From: Candidatus Cryptobacteroides intestinigallinarum
Lineage (GTDB): Bacteria; Bacteroidota; Bacteroidia; Bacteroidales; UBA932
Assembly (NCBI GenBank): GCA_017694785.1
Contig: JADIMK010000068.1
Location: 1 to 64,000, forward strand
Direction: 5' to 3'
Length of the DNA stretch: 64,000 nucleotides
Shown: positions 1 to 8,370 of the stretch, one piece after another
Layout of the letters: each line of letters starts with the position of its first letter
Position numbering within the stretch: the first letter of the stretch is position 1
The notes under the pieces: generated by a model
Told to the model about the DNA's origin: nothing
The model's input: only the letters and a program-made list of their open reading frames with translations
The model's database searches: none
Translations under genes and position numbers: made by a program

Positions 1-1579
1 CATCAAGCAGGATCACGGAATAAGGTTTGCGTCTTACCGCCTCGGTAAGCTGTCCACCCTCATCGTATCCGACGTATCCCGGAGGCGCACCGACAAGACG
101 GCTCACTGAATGACGCTCCTGATACTCGCTCATATCGATCCTGGTCATCATGTTCTCATCGTTGAAGAGGAACTCGGCAAGTGCCTTGGCAAGCTCGGTC
201 TTGCCGACACCGGTAGTACCCATGAAGAGGAATGAACCGATAGGACGTTTCTCATTCTGCAGGCCGGCACGGCTTCTGCGGACTGCATCTGCGACAGCGG
301 CAATCGCCCGGTCCTGTCCGACGACTCTCTTGTGGAGCTCATCTTCCATACGCAGAAGTTTTTCACGCTCGCTCTCAAGCATCCTCTTCACTGGTATGCC
401 TGTCCACTTTGCGACAACTTCAGCGATGTCTTCAGGTGTGACGGCCTCGGTGATGATAGGATCTTTGATAGAGGCCTGCTTTGCAGTAAGCTCATCTATC
501 TTCTTCTTGGTCTCGGCCATCTTGCCGTACCGGATCTCGGCGACCTTGCCATAGTCTCCGGCCCTCTCGGCATTCTGTGCCTGGATCCTGTAGTCCTCCA
601 TCTTCTGACGGGCTTCCTGCAGGCCTGAAAGTATGCCTTTCTCCTCTTCCCATCTCTTCATCAGCTCTTCCCGCTGCTTGTTCAGAGATGCAAGATCTTC
701 TTTGATCTTGTCCATCTTCATCGAGACACCTTCTCGCTTGATGGCTTCCTTCTCGATCTCGAGCTGACGTATCTTGCTGTTGAGGTCATCGATAGGCTCA
801 GGAACTGAGTTCATCTCAAGCCTGAGCTTTGAGGCTGCCTCATCCACAAGGTCTATCGCCTTATCCGGCAGAAACCTGTTGGTGATATATCTGTGGGAAA
901 GCTCCACCGCAGCGATAAGCGCATCATCTTCGATACGTACCTTATGGTGGTTCTCATATCTTTCCTTCAGTCCCCTGAGGATAGATATTGACTCAGCCGG
1001 AGACGGTTCGTCGACCATGACCATCTGGAACCTTCTCTCCAGGGCCTTGTCCGTCTCGAAATACTTCTGGTACTCATCGAGGGTTGTCGAGCCTATTGTA
1101 CGCAGCTCACCTCTTGCCAGGGCAGGCTTCAGGATGTTCGAGGCATCCATTGCACCGGAAGTACGTCCGGCACCTACCAGAGTATGTATCTCATCTATGA
1201 AAAGGATGATCTCACCATCGCTGTCGACTACTTCCTTCACGACGCCTTTCAGCCTTTCCTCGAATTCTCCCTGATATTTGGCACCCGCGATAAGCGCTCC
1301 AAGGTCAAGAGAATAGATCTTCTTGCTTTTCAGATTCTCAGGGACCTGTCCGTCCACTATCTTTTGGGCGATGCCTTCTGATATCGCAGTCTTGCCGACA
1401 CCAGGCTCACCTACGAGGATAGGGTTGTTCTTCGTCCTCCTGCTCAGAATCTGGAGCACCCTACGGATTTCCTCGTCCCTGCCGATGACAGGATCGAGTT
1501 TTCCTTGTGCCGCCTTCTCATTCAGATTGACGGCGAACTTGCTTAGATTCTCAAGTTTATTATTTGTATTGTTCTCCAT
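1..1579 (-). CDS. clpB: ClpB disaggregase lacking the N domain (3' end outside window)
   Basis: Hsp100 AAA+ chaperone that resolubilises aggregated proteins with DnaK in the cytoplasm. About 526 codons are visible; the C-terminal part lies beyond base 1. Seen: AAA1 Walker A GEPGVGKT (about residue 53), Walker B ILFIDEIH, the ClpB-specific coiled-coil middle domain (about 240-370), and AAA2 Walker A GTTGVGKT. The protein opens [19 protein letters not shown] and reaches the [13 protein letters not shown] motif within 40 residues; in full-length ClpB about 150-170 residues of Clp_N domain come first. An in-frame stop at 1685-1687 and no earlier start exclude an N domain in this frame. An AGGAGAG Shine-Dalgarno lies about 6 bases before the ATG, unusual in this phylum. 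Family assignment is certain; the short form is read directly from sequence. Confidence 0.95.
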   Translation of the reverse strand, partial: MENNTNNKLENLSKFAVNLNEKAAQGKLDPVIGRDEEIRRVLQILSRRTKNNPILVGEPGVGKTAISEGIAQKIVDGQVPENLKSKKIYSLDLGALIAGAKYQGEFEERLKGVVKEVVDSDGEIILFIDEIHTLVGAGRTSGAMDASNILKPALARGELRTIGSTTLDEYQKYFETDKALERRFQMVMVDEPSPAESISILRGLKERYENHHKVRIEDDALIAAVELSHRYITNRFLPDKAIDLVDEAASKLRLEMNSVPEPIDDLNSKIRQLEIEKEAIKREGVSMKMDKIKEDLASLNKQREELMKRWEEEKGILSGLQEARQKMEDYRIQAQNAERAGDYGKVAEIRYGKMAETKKKIDELTAKQASIKDPIITEAVTPEDIAEVVAKWTGIPVKRMLESEREKLLRMEDELHKRVVGQDRAIAAVADAVRRSRAGLQNEKRPIGSFLFMGTTGVGKTELAKALAEFLFNDENMMTRIDMSEYQERHSVSRLVGAPPGYVGYDEGGQLTEAVRRKPYSVILLD

Positions 1580-1688
1580 AATTTCTCTCCTTTGGTATCC
1601 GGCCCGGACGGCCTTCTGCGAGACCCCTTTCGGGATCACCTCAGCGGCATACGGGAATAGCCGTCTGCCCGAGCGGACAAACGGCTAT
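1580..1688 (-). promoter_or_regulatory. structured 5' leader of clpB
   Basis: GC-rich leader of about 109 bases between the presumed transcription start and the clpB ATG. On the minus strand it begins with an 8-bp inverted repeat ATAGCCGT/ACGGCTAT (arms 1681-1688 and 1657-1664) whose loop can pair further. Next comes a 6-bp hairpin with a GAAA tetraloop, GATCCC-GAAA-GGGGTC (about 1624-1639), then the GGCCGTCCGGGCC segment and the AGGAGAG ribosome-binding site. I could not match it to a known riboswitch. A thermosensor or another translational control element is an inference from structure plus the heat-shock gene downstream. Confidence 0.5.
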
Positions 1689-1691
1689 AGT

Positions 1692-1732
1692 CAAATTATA
1701 TTCCAATTGACCCGGACTGACAAAATGTCAGT
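1692..1732 (-). promoter_or_regulatory. clpB promoter with palindromic operator candidate
   Basis: On the minus strand TATAATTTG (1692-1700) resembles the -7 box TAnnTTTG. About 21 bases upstream is a TTTG (-33) that lies inside the perfect dyad ACTGACA-TTT-TGTCAGT (1716-1732, 7-bp arms, 3-base spacer). Overlap of a dyad with the -33 element suggests repressor or activator binding. It is not the CIRCE element. The hairpin has no T-tract, so it is a poor secG terminator. Confidence 0.5.
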
Positions 1733-1751
1733 ACCAGGAAAGATATCCTTG

Positions 1752-2153
1752 CTATTCGGCTTCTGCTGCCGGTGCCTCCTGTGCAGGGGCTTCCTGAGCC
1801 GGTGCCTCTGTAGCCGGTGCTTCCTGGACTGGAGCGTCCTGCTGAGCAGGGGCGAAATCAGGAACAGCTGTGCTTCCTGCATTCTCGATCTGGTCTGTCA
1901 CATCGATCTCAGCGCGTCCCGAACCACCTGTCGTGAAAGTAGTAACGATAGATACTACAAATATGAATGCAACAAGACCCCAGGTCACTTTCTCAAGTAT
2001 ATCAGCGGTCTTGCGTACACCGAAAGTCTGGTTTCCGACGGCAAAGTTGCTTGCCAGTCCGCCGCCCTTGCTGTTCTGGAGAAGGACAACGATTGTCATG
2101 AGCACACTTGCCAGTATTACAAATACAGTAAGGATTGTAAATACGATACCCAT
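1752..2153 (-). CDS. secG: preprotein translocase subunit SecG
   Basis: Small inner-membrane subunit of the SecYEG channel (133 aa). Two membrane segments (about 3-25 and 54-76) flank the conserved cytoplasmic loop QNSKGGGLASNF, followed by FGVRKTADILEK. After the second helix there is a long low-complexity tail rich in Ala, Pro, Glu and Gln with repeated EAPA units, about 45 residues beyond the family core; such acidic tails occur in Bacteroidota SecG. The gene follows the TPR-like gene by 5 bases, so it is co-transcribed with the lptE group. Confidence 0.93.
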   Translation of the reverse strand: MGIVFTILTVFVILASVLMTIVVLLQNSKGGGLASNFAVGNQTFGVRKTADILEKVTWGLVAFIFVVSIVTTFTTGGSGRAEIDVTDQIENAGSTAVPDFAPAQQDAPVQEAPATEAPAQEAPAQEAPAAEAE

Positions 2154-2158
2154 AATCG

Positions 2159-2737
2159 CTATTTTTTAATTTCTTTGTCCAATTTTTCAATAAGGGCTGC
2201 AAAGTAAGTATTTTTTTCCGGATATGCCAAAATTAGTTTTGAATAAATCTCCTTTGCCTGTTCATAATAGCCCTGGTCAGCATATATCTGCGCAAGTGTC
2301 TCGGTATAGAAGAATACACTTTCCGCTCCCTCAGTCCCGTTTTCCTGCCGGCGGCTGTCATTTTCAGCCGAAAATCTTGAGAATACTGAATCCTCCTGCT
2401 TTCTCACAAGATCATATTGTTCCTGTGAGAAATAGTCACCGCCGGCGACCCTCACGCTCTTGCGGTCAAGATCCCGGCTTATTTTCCTTAGCATCTCGGA
2501 AAGTTCCTTGTCCGAACAGTCTGCCCCGGAAGCCCCCTTGAGCATCGCAGCAACCATTTTCCTTGAAGGAAGATACATCGCCGCATCAGCATACTGGCTT
2601 TCTCCCCAGCCGTCACCTCCGGCTGCGGCCATCCTGCGGCACAACTCCTTTCTGGCGCCACCGAACCACGGATAGAGGCTGACAACTCCGGCCAGCTCCT
2701 CCATCGACAATTTCCTCAGATCTATATATCCTTCCAT
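2159..2737 (-). CDS. TPR-like protein of the lptE-secG operon
   Basis: Protein of 192 aa, function unknown. The N-terminal half (SMEELAGVVSLYPWFGGARK) resembles the short helical domain of the Bacteroidales proteins found between lptE and secG. The C-terminal stretch around residues 145-190 (AQIYADQGYYEQAKEIYSKL) has the spacing of one tetratricopeptide repeat, suggesting protein-protein contact. No signal peptide is apparent, so cytoplasmic. It lies 48 bases after lptE and 5 bases before secG. Conserved neighbourhood hints at a role linked to envelope biogenesis, but that is inference. Confidence 0.8.
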   Translation of the reverse strand: MEGYIDLRKLSMEELAGVVSLYPWFGGARKELCRRMAAAGGDGWGESQYADAAMYLPSRKMVAAMLKGASGADCSDKELSEMLRKISRDLDRKSVRVAGGDYFSQEQYDLVRKQEDSVFSRFSAENDSRRQENGTEGAESVFFYTETLAQIYADQGYYEQAKEIYSKLILAYPEKNTYFAALIEKLDKEIKK

Positions 2738-2785
2738 ATAATTACTGTACGTAAAGCCCCGGACTGCTCGTATTGCCGAAGCATA

Positions 2786-3310
2786 CTACCAGTTGGCAAC
2801 GGTAGCATTGAATATGTCCTCGACAAGAGTCTCTATGATCTCTTCACACAAGGAAGACTCCACAGCATCCAGAGACTGCATTGAATCATAGTCCGCATAT
2901 GCGGAGAAAGATTTTTCAAAATCATCCTCCGGATATTTCCTGTTTGTGAAGTATATCTTTACTGTGACGGTAAGCCTGTTCTGGGCTGCCACCTCATCTG
3001 CGGTCACTGCAGTAGCCCTGACATCATAACCTGTTATCTCCCCCGTTATCTCCAGATCTCCGTCAATGTCCACCTGTTCAAGCCTGGTAAGTCTCTGGAA
3101 CTGGTCCTTGAGAGCTTCAGTTATATCATTGCTCAGAGATGGATTCACCCTGAGAGCCTTGTACTCAAAGTAATTGATAGTCACGGTATAGACGTCCGGC
3201 TGTATAGATGTTCCGGAAAATGAATATATGCCGCAGGACTGGAAAATCCATGCAGCTGCCGCCAATATGACTGTAGCCGCCAATGACGGAAAGATTGTCC
3301 TTATCTTCAT
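2786..3310 (-). CDS. lptE: LPS-assembly lipoprotein LptE
   Basis: Outer-membrane lipoprotein that plugs and assists LptD during LPS insertion. The 174-aa product has a hydrophobic signal and lipobox FQSC with lipidated Cys26, followed by the typical Bacteroidota LptE opening CGIYSFSGTSI. The rest is the alternating beta-alpha pattern of the LptE fold (VTINYFEYKALRVNPSLS, then helical EALKDQFQRLT). I chose the ATG at 3310; a GTG four codons upstream (3322) is possible. It lies between the sigma-54 regulator and the TPR-like gene. Confidence 0.9.
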   Translation of the reverse strand: MKIRTIFPSLAATVILAAAAWIFQSCGIYSFSGTSIQPDVYTVTINYFEYKALRVNPSLSNDITEALKDQFQRLTRLEQVDIDGDLEITGEITGYDVRATAVTADEVAAQNRLTVTVKIYFTNRKYPEDDFEKSFSAYADYDSMQSLDAVESSLCEEIIETLVEDIFNATVANW

Positions 3311-3395
3311 TCTCTTATTCACAATTGTTCTATTGCTATTGAATTTTCATGTGGCAATTGCTGCCGCTTATTTTTCCTGGTATGATGGGAGCTGT

Positions 3396-4664
3396 TTATT
3401 CGCCAAGACTCTTGAGCTTCCTGTACAGGGTCCTTTCAGATATTCCCAACTCTGCAGCTGCAAGCTTCCTGTTGCCTTTGTATTTCTCAAGAGCCTTGCG
3501 GATAAGGTCCTCACCCGCTTTCTCAAGCGAAAGGCTGTTGCCTTCCTGTTCATCTACAGGTACAGGCCTGGCCGCACCTTCTCCGAGATTTATGACCTTG
3601 CCGCTCCAGATGTGTGGAGATTCACCTCCATCGGCATCCTGCCAGTCCGCTTCCTCTCTCTGGTCCGGGACATCGACTCTGTCAGAATGTGCTGCAAGCT
3701 GCATAGGCTCAGGCCTCTTGTTGCCCAGGACTACTGATTTCAGATAGTCGACTTCCTGTCTGAGCTGATAAAGCATCCTTATGAAAGCCTCCTTCTCTGA
3801 AGGACTGACAGAATCATCTGATGCAGATTTGACCGGCAGCATGTTCGGTGCATCCTTAGGGATATAACCGGACAAGACAGAAGCATTGATCTCCAGGCGT
3901 TCTGTCCTCGATGAAAGCTTCTCTGACTCCAGGGCAGAGACAGTCTCCGCCACATTCTTGAGCTGACGTATGTTGCCTGGCCAGCGGTAACTTTTCAGCA
4001 AGGCCACTGCATCCGGAGCAAGTGAGATCTTGGCCATGCCGTACTTTTCGGAAAAGTCAGAAGCGAATTTCCTGAAAAGCAGATGTATGTCATCCTGTCT
4101 TTCCCGCAGGGCAGGCATTGTAATCATCACGGCATTCAGCCTATAGTAAAGGTCTTCCCTGAACTTTCCGCGTGAAACGGCATGCATTAGGTTGACATTT
4201 GTAGCTGCTATCACCCGGACATCCGTCTTGAGTACCTTCGAGGAGCCCACCCTTATGAACTCTCCGGACTGGAGTACCCTCAGAAGCTTTGCCTGAGAAG
4301 CCATAGGAAGCTCCCCTATTTCATCAAGGAAAAGCGTACCGCCGTCTGCTTCCTCAAAATAACCTTTGCGCATCTCGTTCGCTCCGGTAAAGGACCCTTT
4401 CTCATGACCGAAAAGTTCAGAATCTATGGTCCCTTCCGGAATGGCTCCGCAGTTGACAGCGAAGTACTTGCCTGTACGCCTCCTGCTGAACTGGTGTATT
4501 ATCTTCGGAATGTTTTCCTTACCTACACCGCTCTCACCGCAGATAAGGACAGTGAGATCTGTAGGCGCGACTGCAACGGCTATCTCCAGCGCCCTGTTGA
4601 GACCTGGATCATTGCCGATGATGTCGAATTTATTCTTTAAGCTCTGGAGTTCCTGGTTTGTCAT
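3396..4664 (-). CDS. sigma-54-dependent transcriptional activator
   Basis: Enhancer-binding AAA+ activator of RpoN promoters (422 aa). Seen: AAA+ domain at about residues 14-240 with Walker A GESGVGKE (43-50), the sigma-54 contact loop GSFTGA (90-95), Walker B GGTLFLDEIGELP, and a C-terminal Fis-type helix-turn-helix (LAAAELGISERTLYRKLKSL). There is no N-terminal receiver or GAF sensor, so activity is probably controlled by level or by a partner. A linker of about 100 residues rich in charged residues separates AAA+ and HTH. The ATG at 4664 is chosen because the codons upstream do not match the family and a -7 promoter box at 4671-4678 overlaps them. First gene of the lptE-secG group. Its target genes are not identifiable here. 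Confidence 0.93.
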   Translation of the reverse strand: MTNQELQSLKNKFDIIGNDPGLNRALEIAVAVAPTDLTVLICGESGVGKENIPKIIHQFSRRRTGKYFAVNCGAIPEGTIDSELFGHEKGSFTGANEMRKGYFEEADGGTLFLDEIGELPMASQAKLLRVLQSGEFIRVGSSKVLKTDVRVIAATNVNLMHAVSRGKFREDLYYRLNAVMITMPALRERQDDIHLLFRKFASDFSEKYGMAKISLAPDAVALLKSYRWPGNIRQLKNVAETVSALESEKLSSRTERLEINASVLSGYIPKDAPNMLPVKSASDDSVSPSEKEAFIRMLYQLRQEVDYLKSVVLGNKRPEPMQLAAHSDRVDVPDQREEADWQDADGGESPHIWSGKVINLGEGAARPVPVDEQEGNSLSLEKAGEDLIRKALEKYKGNRKLAAAELGISERTLYRKLKSLGE

Positions 4665-4670
4665 AATGCG

Positions 4671-4678
4671 CAAAGTTA
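4671..4678 (-). promoter_or_regulatory. -7 box of the sigma-54 activator gene
   Basis: Minus-strand TAACTTTG, a perfect TAnnTTTG match, lies only 6 bases before the ATG at 4664. If used, the transcript would start at or within a few bases of the start codon (near-leaderless). No clear TTTG at -33. Confidence 0.45.
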
Positions 4679-4729
4679 AGAAAAGGCATGAAAAATAGCA
4701 CTGAAATGCCGGAAATTTAAAAATATGAT

Positions 4730-4737
4730 TATATTTG
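4730..4737 (+). promoter_or_regulatory. -7 box for the OmpA/TPR lipoprotein gene
   Basis: TATATTTG matches TAnnTTTG in an AT-rich region about 100 bases before the ATG at 4838. It gives a leader of about 97 bases. The -33 element is weak. Confidence 0.5.
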
Positions 4738-4837
4738 CAACAATTCCATATTGTGGCATACAAATAGCACACACTCGGAAGGAAGCACTAAAATTACTGC
4801 AAGAACAATTGCAACAACCATTAATTTATAAACAGAA

Positions 4838-6484
4838 ATGAAAAGAGGTATCAAACTTTTGTCATCTGTCGCTCTCGGTCTTGCCGCAGTAGCCTGCAGC
4901 TCACCGGAGAAAATGGCAGATATGGCAGAGAACGTGACCGTTAAATGCGATCCTGCCGTACTTGAAGTTGTAGCTGGAGAAATCAATGCTACAGTTTCTG
5001 TAACTTATCCGGCTGACTATTTCCATCCTAAGGCAATCCTGGAAGTAACTCCGGTATTGGTATACGAAGGAGGGGAAGCAGCTATGGAACCTTTCATCTA
5101 CCAGGGCGAAAAAGTTACTGACAACTATACCGTTGTTCCATCTGAGGGATCAACAGTTACAGAGAAGGTACATTTCACTTATGTACCGGGAATGGAGAAG
5201 AGCTATCTTGAGCTCCGTGGTGTAGTGAAACACAAAGACAAATCAGTCAACCTTCCTGTAAAGAAAGTCGCTGACGGTGCCAACACTACATATATGCTTG
5301 TACGCAAGAACGGAAAGGTAGACTATATTCCTGACAGCTACCAGGAGATCATCAAGCAGACTGCAGAAGGCCAGATCCTTTACACAATCAACAGTTCTAC
5401 TGTAAGGAACAGCCAGCTCAAGTCAGAGTCTGTAAAGAACTTCCAGGCAGCCATCGATGAGATCAAAGCCAACGAGCGCAAGGAGATCACAAGCACTGAC
5501 ATCGTTGCCTATGCTTCTCCTGACGGTGGCGAGGAACTCAATGCAAAGCTTTCCGACAAGCGTTCTACTTCAGCAGAAAAGGCATTCGGAAAGGTTACAA
5601 AGAAACATGAGGTAGATGCTCCGGTTAACGTCAAGAGCATCGGTCAGGACTGGGAAGGCTTCCAGGAGCTCGTAGCGCAGTCTGACATCGCTGACAAGGA
5701 CCTCATCATCCGCGTACTTTCAATGTACAGCGATCCTGCTGTCCGTGAAAGGGAGATCAAGAACATGTCTGCAGTCTACAAGACTCTTGCAAAAGAGATC
5801 CTTCCTGAACTCCGCCGCGCTAGATTCATTGCAAATGTTGAGTTCACAAACTACACCAACGAGGAACTTCTCCAGCTCATCGAGGAAAACATCGACGTAC
5901 TTGACGAAGAGGCTCTCCTCCGCGCAGCATCTGTAGCCAAGGACAACAACGCCAAAATCAATGTCTACAACAAGGCCATCGAGAAATACAACAGCGACCG
6001 TGCTCAGTACAATCTCGCTGTAGTATACCTCAAAGAGAACAACATGGATTCAGCCAAGGCTGCCCTTGCCAAAGTAAAGGACCAGAACGCTTACTGGCAG
6101 AATGCAATGGGAGTAGTTGCTCTCAGGGAAGGCAATCTTGACGAAGCAGCTAAATACTTCACTGCTGCAGCAAGCCAGACTTCAAAGGAGAATCTTGCTG
6201 TCATCGACATTCTCAAAGGCAACTACGCAGCTGCTGTAGAGAAACTTGCTGATGCAGAGGGATGCTGCAACGACAAGACCCTTGCCTATATCCTTACAGA
6301 CCAGCTTGACAAGGCTGCCGCTTCTGCAACATGCGCAAGCCCTTGTGTATCTTACCTTAAGGCTATCATCGCCGCACGTCAGGGCGATGCAGAGGGTGTC
6401 AAGACCAACCTCGAGGCTGCAAGCAAGGTAGAAGCTCTTGCTGAAAGGGCTGCCAAAGACATCGAGTTCGCTCAGTACAGGTAG
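4838..6484 (+). CDS. outer-membrane lipoprotein, OmpA-like region plus TPR repeats
   Basis: Lipoprotein of 548 aa. The signal ends in a lipobox AVACSS with Cys20, so it is probably anchored in the outer membrane facing the periplasm. Residues about 25-170 look like beta-rich domains. Residues about 180-330 carry the pattern of a degenerate OmpA/MotB domain (ITSTDIVAYASPDGGEELNAKLSDKRS, here cut to its key part YASPDGG.. then LSDKRS), which in OmpA binds peptidoglycan. Residues about 370-540 are tetratricopeptide-like (YNLAVVYLKENNMDSAKAAL, GVVALREGNLDEAAKYF). Single gene with its own promoter and a strong terminator. A structural or scaffolding envelope role is inferred; no enzyme motif seen. 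Confidence 0.8.
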   Translation: MKRGIKLLSSVALGLAAVACSSPEKMADMAENVTVKCDPAVLEVVAGEINATVSVTYPADYFHPKAILEVTPVLVYEGGEAAMEPFIYQGEKVTDNYTVVPSEGSTVTEKVHFTYVPGMEKSYLELRGVVKHKDKSVNLPVKKVADGANTTYMLVRKNGKVDYIPDSYQEIIKQTAEGQILYTINSSTVRNSQLKSESVKNFQAAIDEIKANERKEITSTDIVAYASPDGGEELNAKLSDKRSTSAEKAFGKVTKKHEVDAPVNVKSIGQDWEGFQELVAQSDIADKDLIIRVLSMYSDPAVREREIKNMSAVYKTLAKEILPELRRARFIANVEFTNYTNEELLQLIEENIDVLDEEALLRAASVAKDNNAKINVYNKAIEKYNSDRAQYNLAVVYLKENNMDSAKAALAKVKDQNAYWQNAMGVVALREGNLDEAAKYFTAAASQTSKENLAVIDILKGNYAAAVEKLADAEGCCNDKTLAYILTDQLDKAAASATCASPCVSYLKAIIAARQGDAEGVKTNLEAASKVEALAERAAKDIEFAQYR

Positions 6485-6508
6485 TACACGGCAAAGACAG
6501 ACAAAGAG

Positions 6509-6537
6509 AGGACGACCGCAGAGGCCGTCCTTTTTTT
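6509..6537 (+). terminator. rho-independent terminator after the lipoprotein gene
   Basis: Inverted repeat AGGACGACC (6509-6517) / GGCCGTCCT (6523-6531), one mismatch, 5-base loop, followed directly by a T7 run. Confidence 0.88.
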
Positions 6538-6575
6538 GTGTCATAGTCTTATCTTAAGTGACGGAGACTGCCCCA

Positions 6576-6605
6576 TTGGACATTCATCTCTTTTTATTAA
6601 CTTTG
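6576..6605 (+). promoter_or_regulatory. promoter of the GH29 fucosidase gene
   Basis: TTGG (6576-6579), 18-base spacer, TAACTTTG (6598-6605). It fixes the fucosidase start at 6659, because longer in-frame starts lie upstream of the promoter. A 10-bp palindrome GACTGCAGTC (6610-6619) sits at the predicted transcript start. Confidence 0.6.
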
Positions 6606-6658
6606 GGTTGACTGCAGTCCAAGTACTCAGTCTGCATTATAAATACAATTATTTCCAT

Positions 6659-8005
6659 ATGAAACAGACTCTTCTTGCTACTCTGGCCTGTCTGGCCTTG
6701 CTTTGTATCTTTTCTTCAACTTCTGCAGCCCAGACCGCCGATGAAGACACGACAGGCCCCCACACTTATTCTCCGACTGAAGAAAACCTGGCTTCAAGAG
6801 AAGCGTTCAGGGAAGACAGATTCGGGATCTTCATCCATTGGGGAATATATTCCATGCTTGCCACAGGAGAGTGGACGATGACAAACAAGGACCTCAACTA
6901 CAAGGAATACGCAAAGCTGGCAGGAGGATTCTACCCTGCATCATTCAATGCTGCAGAATGGGTCTCCGACATCAAGGATGCAGGAGCCGGATACATATGC
7001 TTCACAACACGTCACCACGACGGATTCTCCATGTTCGACAGCAAGGCCACTGAATACGACATCATGGATGCATCACCGTTCCACCGTGATATAGTGAAGG
7101 AAATTGCTGAAGAATGCCACAGGCAAGGCATAGCTGTCCATTTCTATTATTCACTGATAGACTGGACGAGGGAAGATGCACCAAGGGGACGCACTGGACT
7201 CGGCACTGGACGACCGGACGACACTGTAGACCAGGATTCCTACTACGATTTCATGAAAGCACAGCTTACAGAGCTTCTTACACAGTACGGAGCGGTAAGG
7301 GCAATCTGGTTTGACGGACACTGGGACCAGGACCAGAATCCTGACTTTGACTGGAGATATGACGAGCTCTATTCCCTGATACATTCGCTCCAGCCGGCCT
7401 GCCTTGTAGGCAACAACCATCATCTTGTCCCGTTCCCTGGAGAAGACATACAGATCTTCGAAAGAGACCTTCCTGGAGAAAATACTGCCGGCCTGTCAGG
7501 TCAGGATGTCAGCGACGCACTCCCGCTTGAGACATGCCAGACGATGAACGGAATGTGGGGATACAAGATCGAGGACCAGGACTACAAGCCTGCAGGCACC
7601 CTTGTCCAGTATCTTGTCGGCGCTGCAGGAAGAGATGCCAATCTGCTTCTGAATGTCGGGGCTCAGCCGGACGGCAATCTTCCGGAAGCAGCAGTCGGGC
7701 GGATGAAGGAAATGGGGCAATGGCTCAATCAGTTCGGTTACACGATATACGGGACAAGAGGAGGAGAAATGCAGCCTCATGAGTGGGGCGTAATGACCCG
7801 CAAAGGCGACATCCGCTATGTCCATATAATGGATCTCCAGGACAATTCCCTGTTTGTACCGTTCAATGCAGGAAAGGTAAGGAAAGCCGTATGCCTCAAC
7901 GACGGCCGGAAGATAGATTTCATCCAGGATGCAGACGGAGTGCTTCTGAAGCTCGGCAGAATACCGGACGAGACAGACTGCATCATAGAGCTTGAGATCA
8001 GATAA
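6659..8005 (+). CDS. secreted alpha-L-fucosidase, GH29
   Basis: Retaining exo-fucosidase that removes terminal alpha-L-fucose from glycans such as mucin O-glycans. The 448-aa protein has a signal peptide cleaved near SSTSAAQ (residues 19-25). The GH29 barrel begins at FGIFIHWGIYS, continues with TTRHHDGFSMF and the nucleophile motif AIWFDGHW (Asp219), and ends with the LLLNVGAQPDG strand and a short C-terminal beta-sandwich. The acid/base Glu cannot be fixed by reading. No SusC/SusD genes are nearby, so it is a stand-alone periplasmic or surface enzyme. Start chosen at the ATG that opens the signal peptide, downstream of the TAACTTTG box. Confidence 0.93.
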   Translation: MKQTLLATLACLALLCIFSSTSAAQTADEDTTGPHTYSPTEENLASREAFREDRFGIFIHWGIYSMLATGEWTMTNKDLNYKEYAKLAGGFYPASFNAAEWVSDIKDAGAGYICFTTRHHDGFSMFDSKATEYDIMDASPFHRDIVKEIAEECHRQGIAVHFYYSLIDWTREDAPRGRTGLGTGRPDDTVDQDSYYDFMKAQLTELLTQYGAVRAIWFDGHWDQDQNPDFDWRYDELYSLIHSLQPACLVGNNHHLVPFPGEDIQIFERDLPGENTAGLSGQDVSDALPLETCQTMNGMWGYKIEDQDYKPAGTLVQYLVGAAGRDANLLLNVGAQPDGNLPEAAVGRMKEMGQWLNQFGYTIYGTRGGEMQPHEWGVMTRKGDIRYVHIMDLQDNSLFVPFNAGKVRKAVCLNDGRKIDFIQDADGVLLKLGRIPDETDCIIELEIR

Positions 8006-8114
8006 GCCTTAAGGGGACTGCCTTCTTGCCGGCACAAGCAGGACAAATCGCCGGCATAGTTCAGACAAAGGTACCGGTCAGACAACATTACAGTCAGACA
8101 TCGGTATCGCTGCA

Positions 8115-8160
8115 TAAAAAGAGAGACCGGTCTGATGTGATTTTCAGGCCGGTCTCTTTC
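8115..8160. terminator. bidirectional terminator between fucosidase and tRNA-Ser
   Basis: Inverted repeat with arms around 8118-8134 and 8145-8159 (core GAGACCGG / CCGGTCTC). On the minus strand it is followed by TCTTTTT, ending the tRNA transcript; on the plus strand the tail CTTTC is weaker. Confidence 0.8.
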
Positions 8161-8162
8161 TG

Positions 8163-8250
8163 CGGTGAGAGGGGGATTCGAACCCCCGGTACGGTAATCC
8201 CGTACGGCAGTTTAGCAAACTGCTGGTTTAAGCCACTCACCCATCTCACC
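8163..8250 (-). tRNA. tRNA-Ser(GCU)
   Basis: Class II tRNA of 88 nt. Acceptor arms GGTGAGA (8250-8244) and TCTCACC (8170-8164) pair perfectly. The anticodon stem-loop CAGTTTGCTAAACTG gives anticodon GCT. The long variable arm CGTACGGGATTACCGTACG-like segment is a perfect hairpin, and the T-arm is GGGGGTTCGAATCCCCC. Discriminator G. The CCA end is not encoded. Confidence 0.97.
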
Positions 8251-8326
8251 AGGTTGCTGACTTAAATATGTCATCCCGGATGACTCTACTCCGTAAAAAA
8301 CAGAGCCGAAGTTTCATTCGGGACGA

Positions 8327-8357
8327 CAAAGTTACATTAAAACTTCCTTTCTGCAAA
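8327..8357 (-). promoter_or_regulatory. promoter of tRNA-Ser
   Basis: Minus strand TTTG (8354-8357), 19-base spacer, TAACTTTG (8327-8334): a full match to the Bacteroidota housekeeping promoter, about 75 bases before the mature 5' end. Confidence 0.8.
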
Positions 8358-8370
8358 ATTATTTTGCTCT

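Noticed and set aside
1580..1688. Known riboswitch (TPP, SAM or cobalamin type) before clpB
   Set aside because: Individual fragments such as CTGAGG look suggestive, but none of the required conserved cores is complete and a heat-shock gene is not a usual target.
1716..1732. CIRCE heat-shock operator
   Set aside because: CIRCE is TTAGCACTC-N9-GAGTGCTAA; this dyad shares neither sequence nor spacing.
1323..2207. 294-codon plus-strand frame across clpB leader and secG
   Set aside because: Runs through the certain secG gene on the other strand and has a shadow-like composition.
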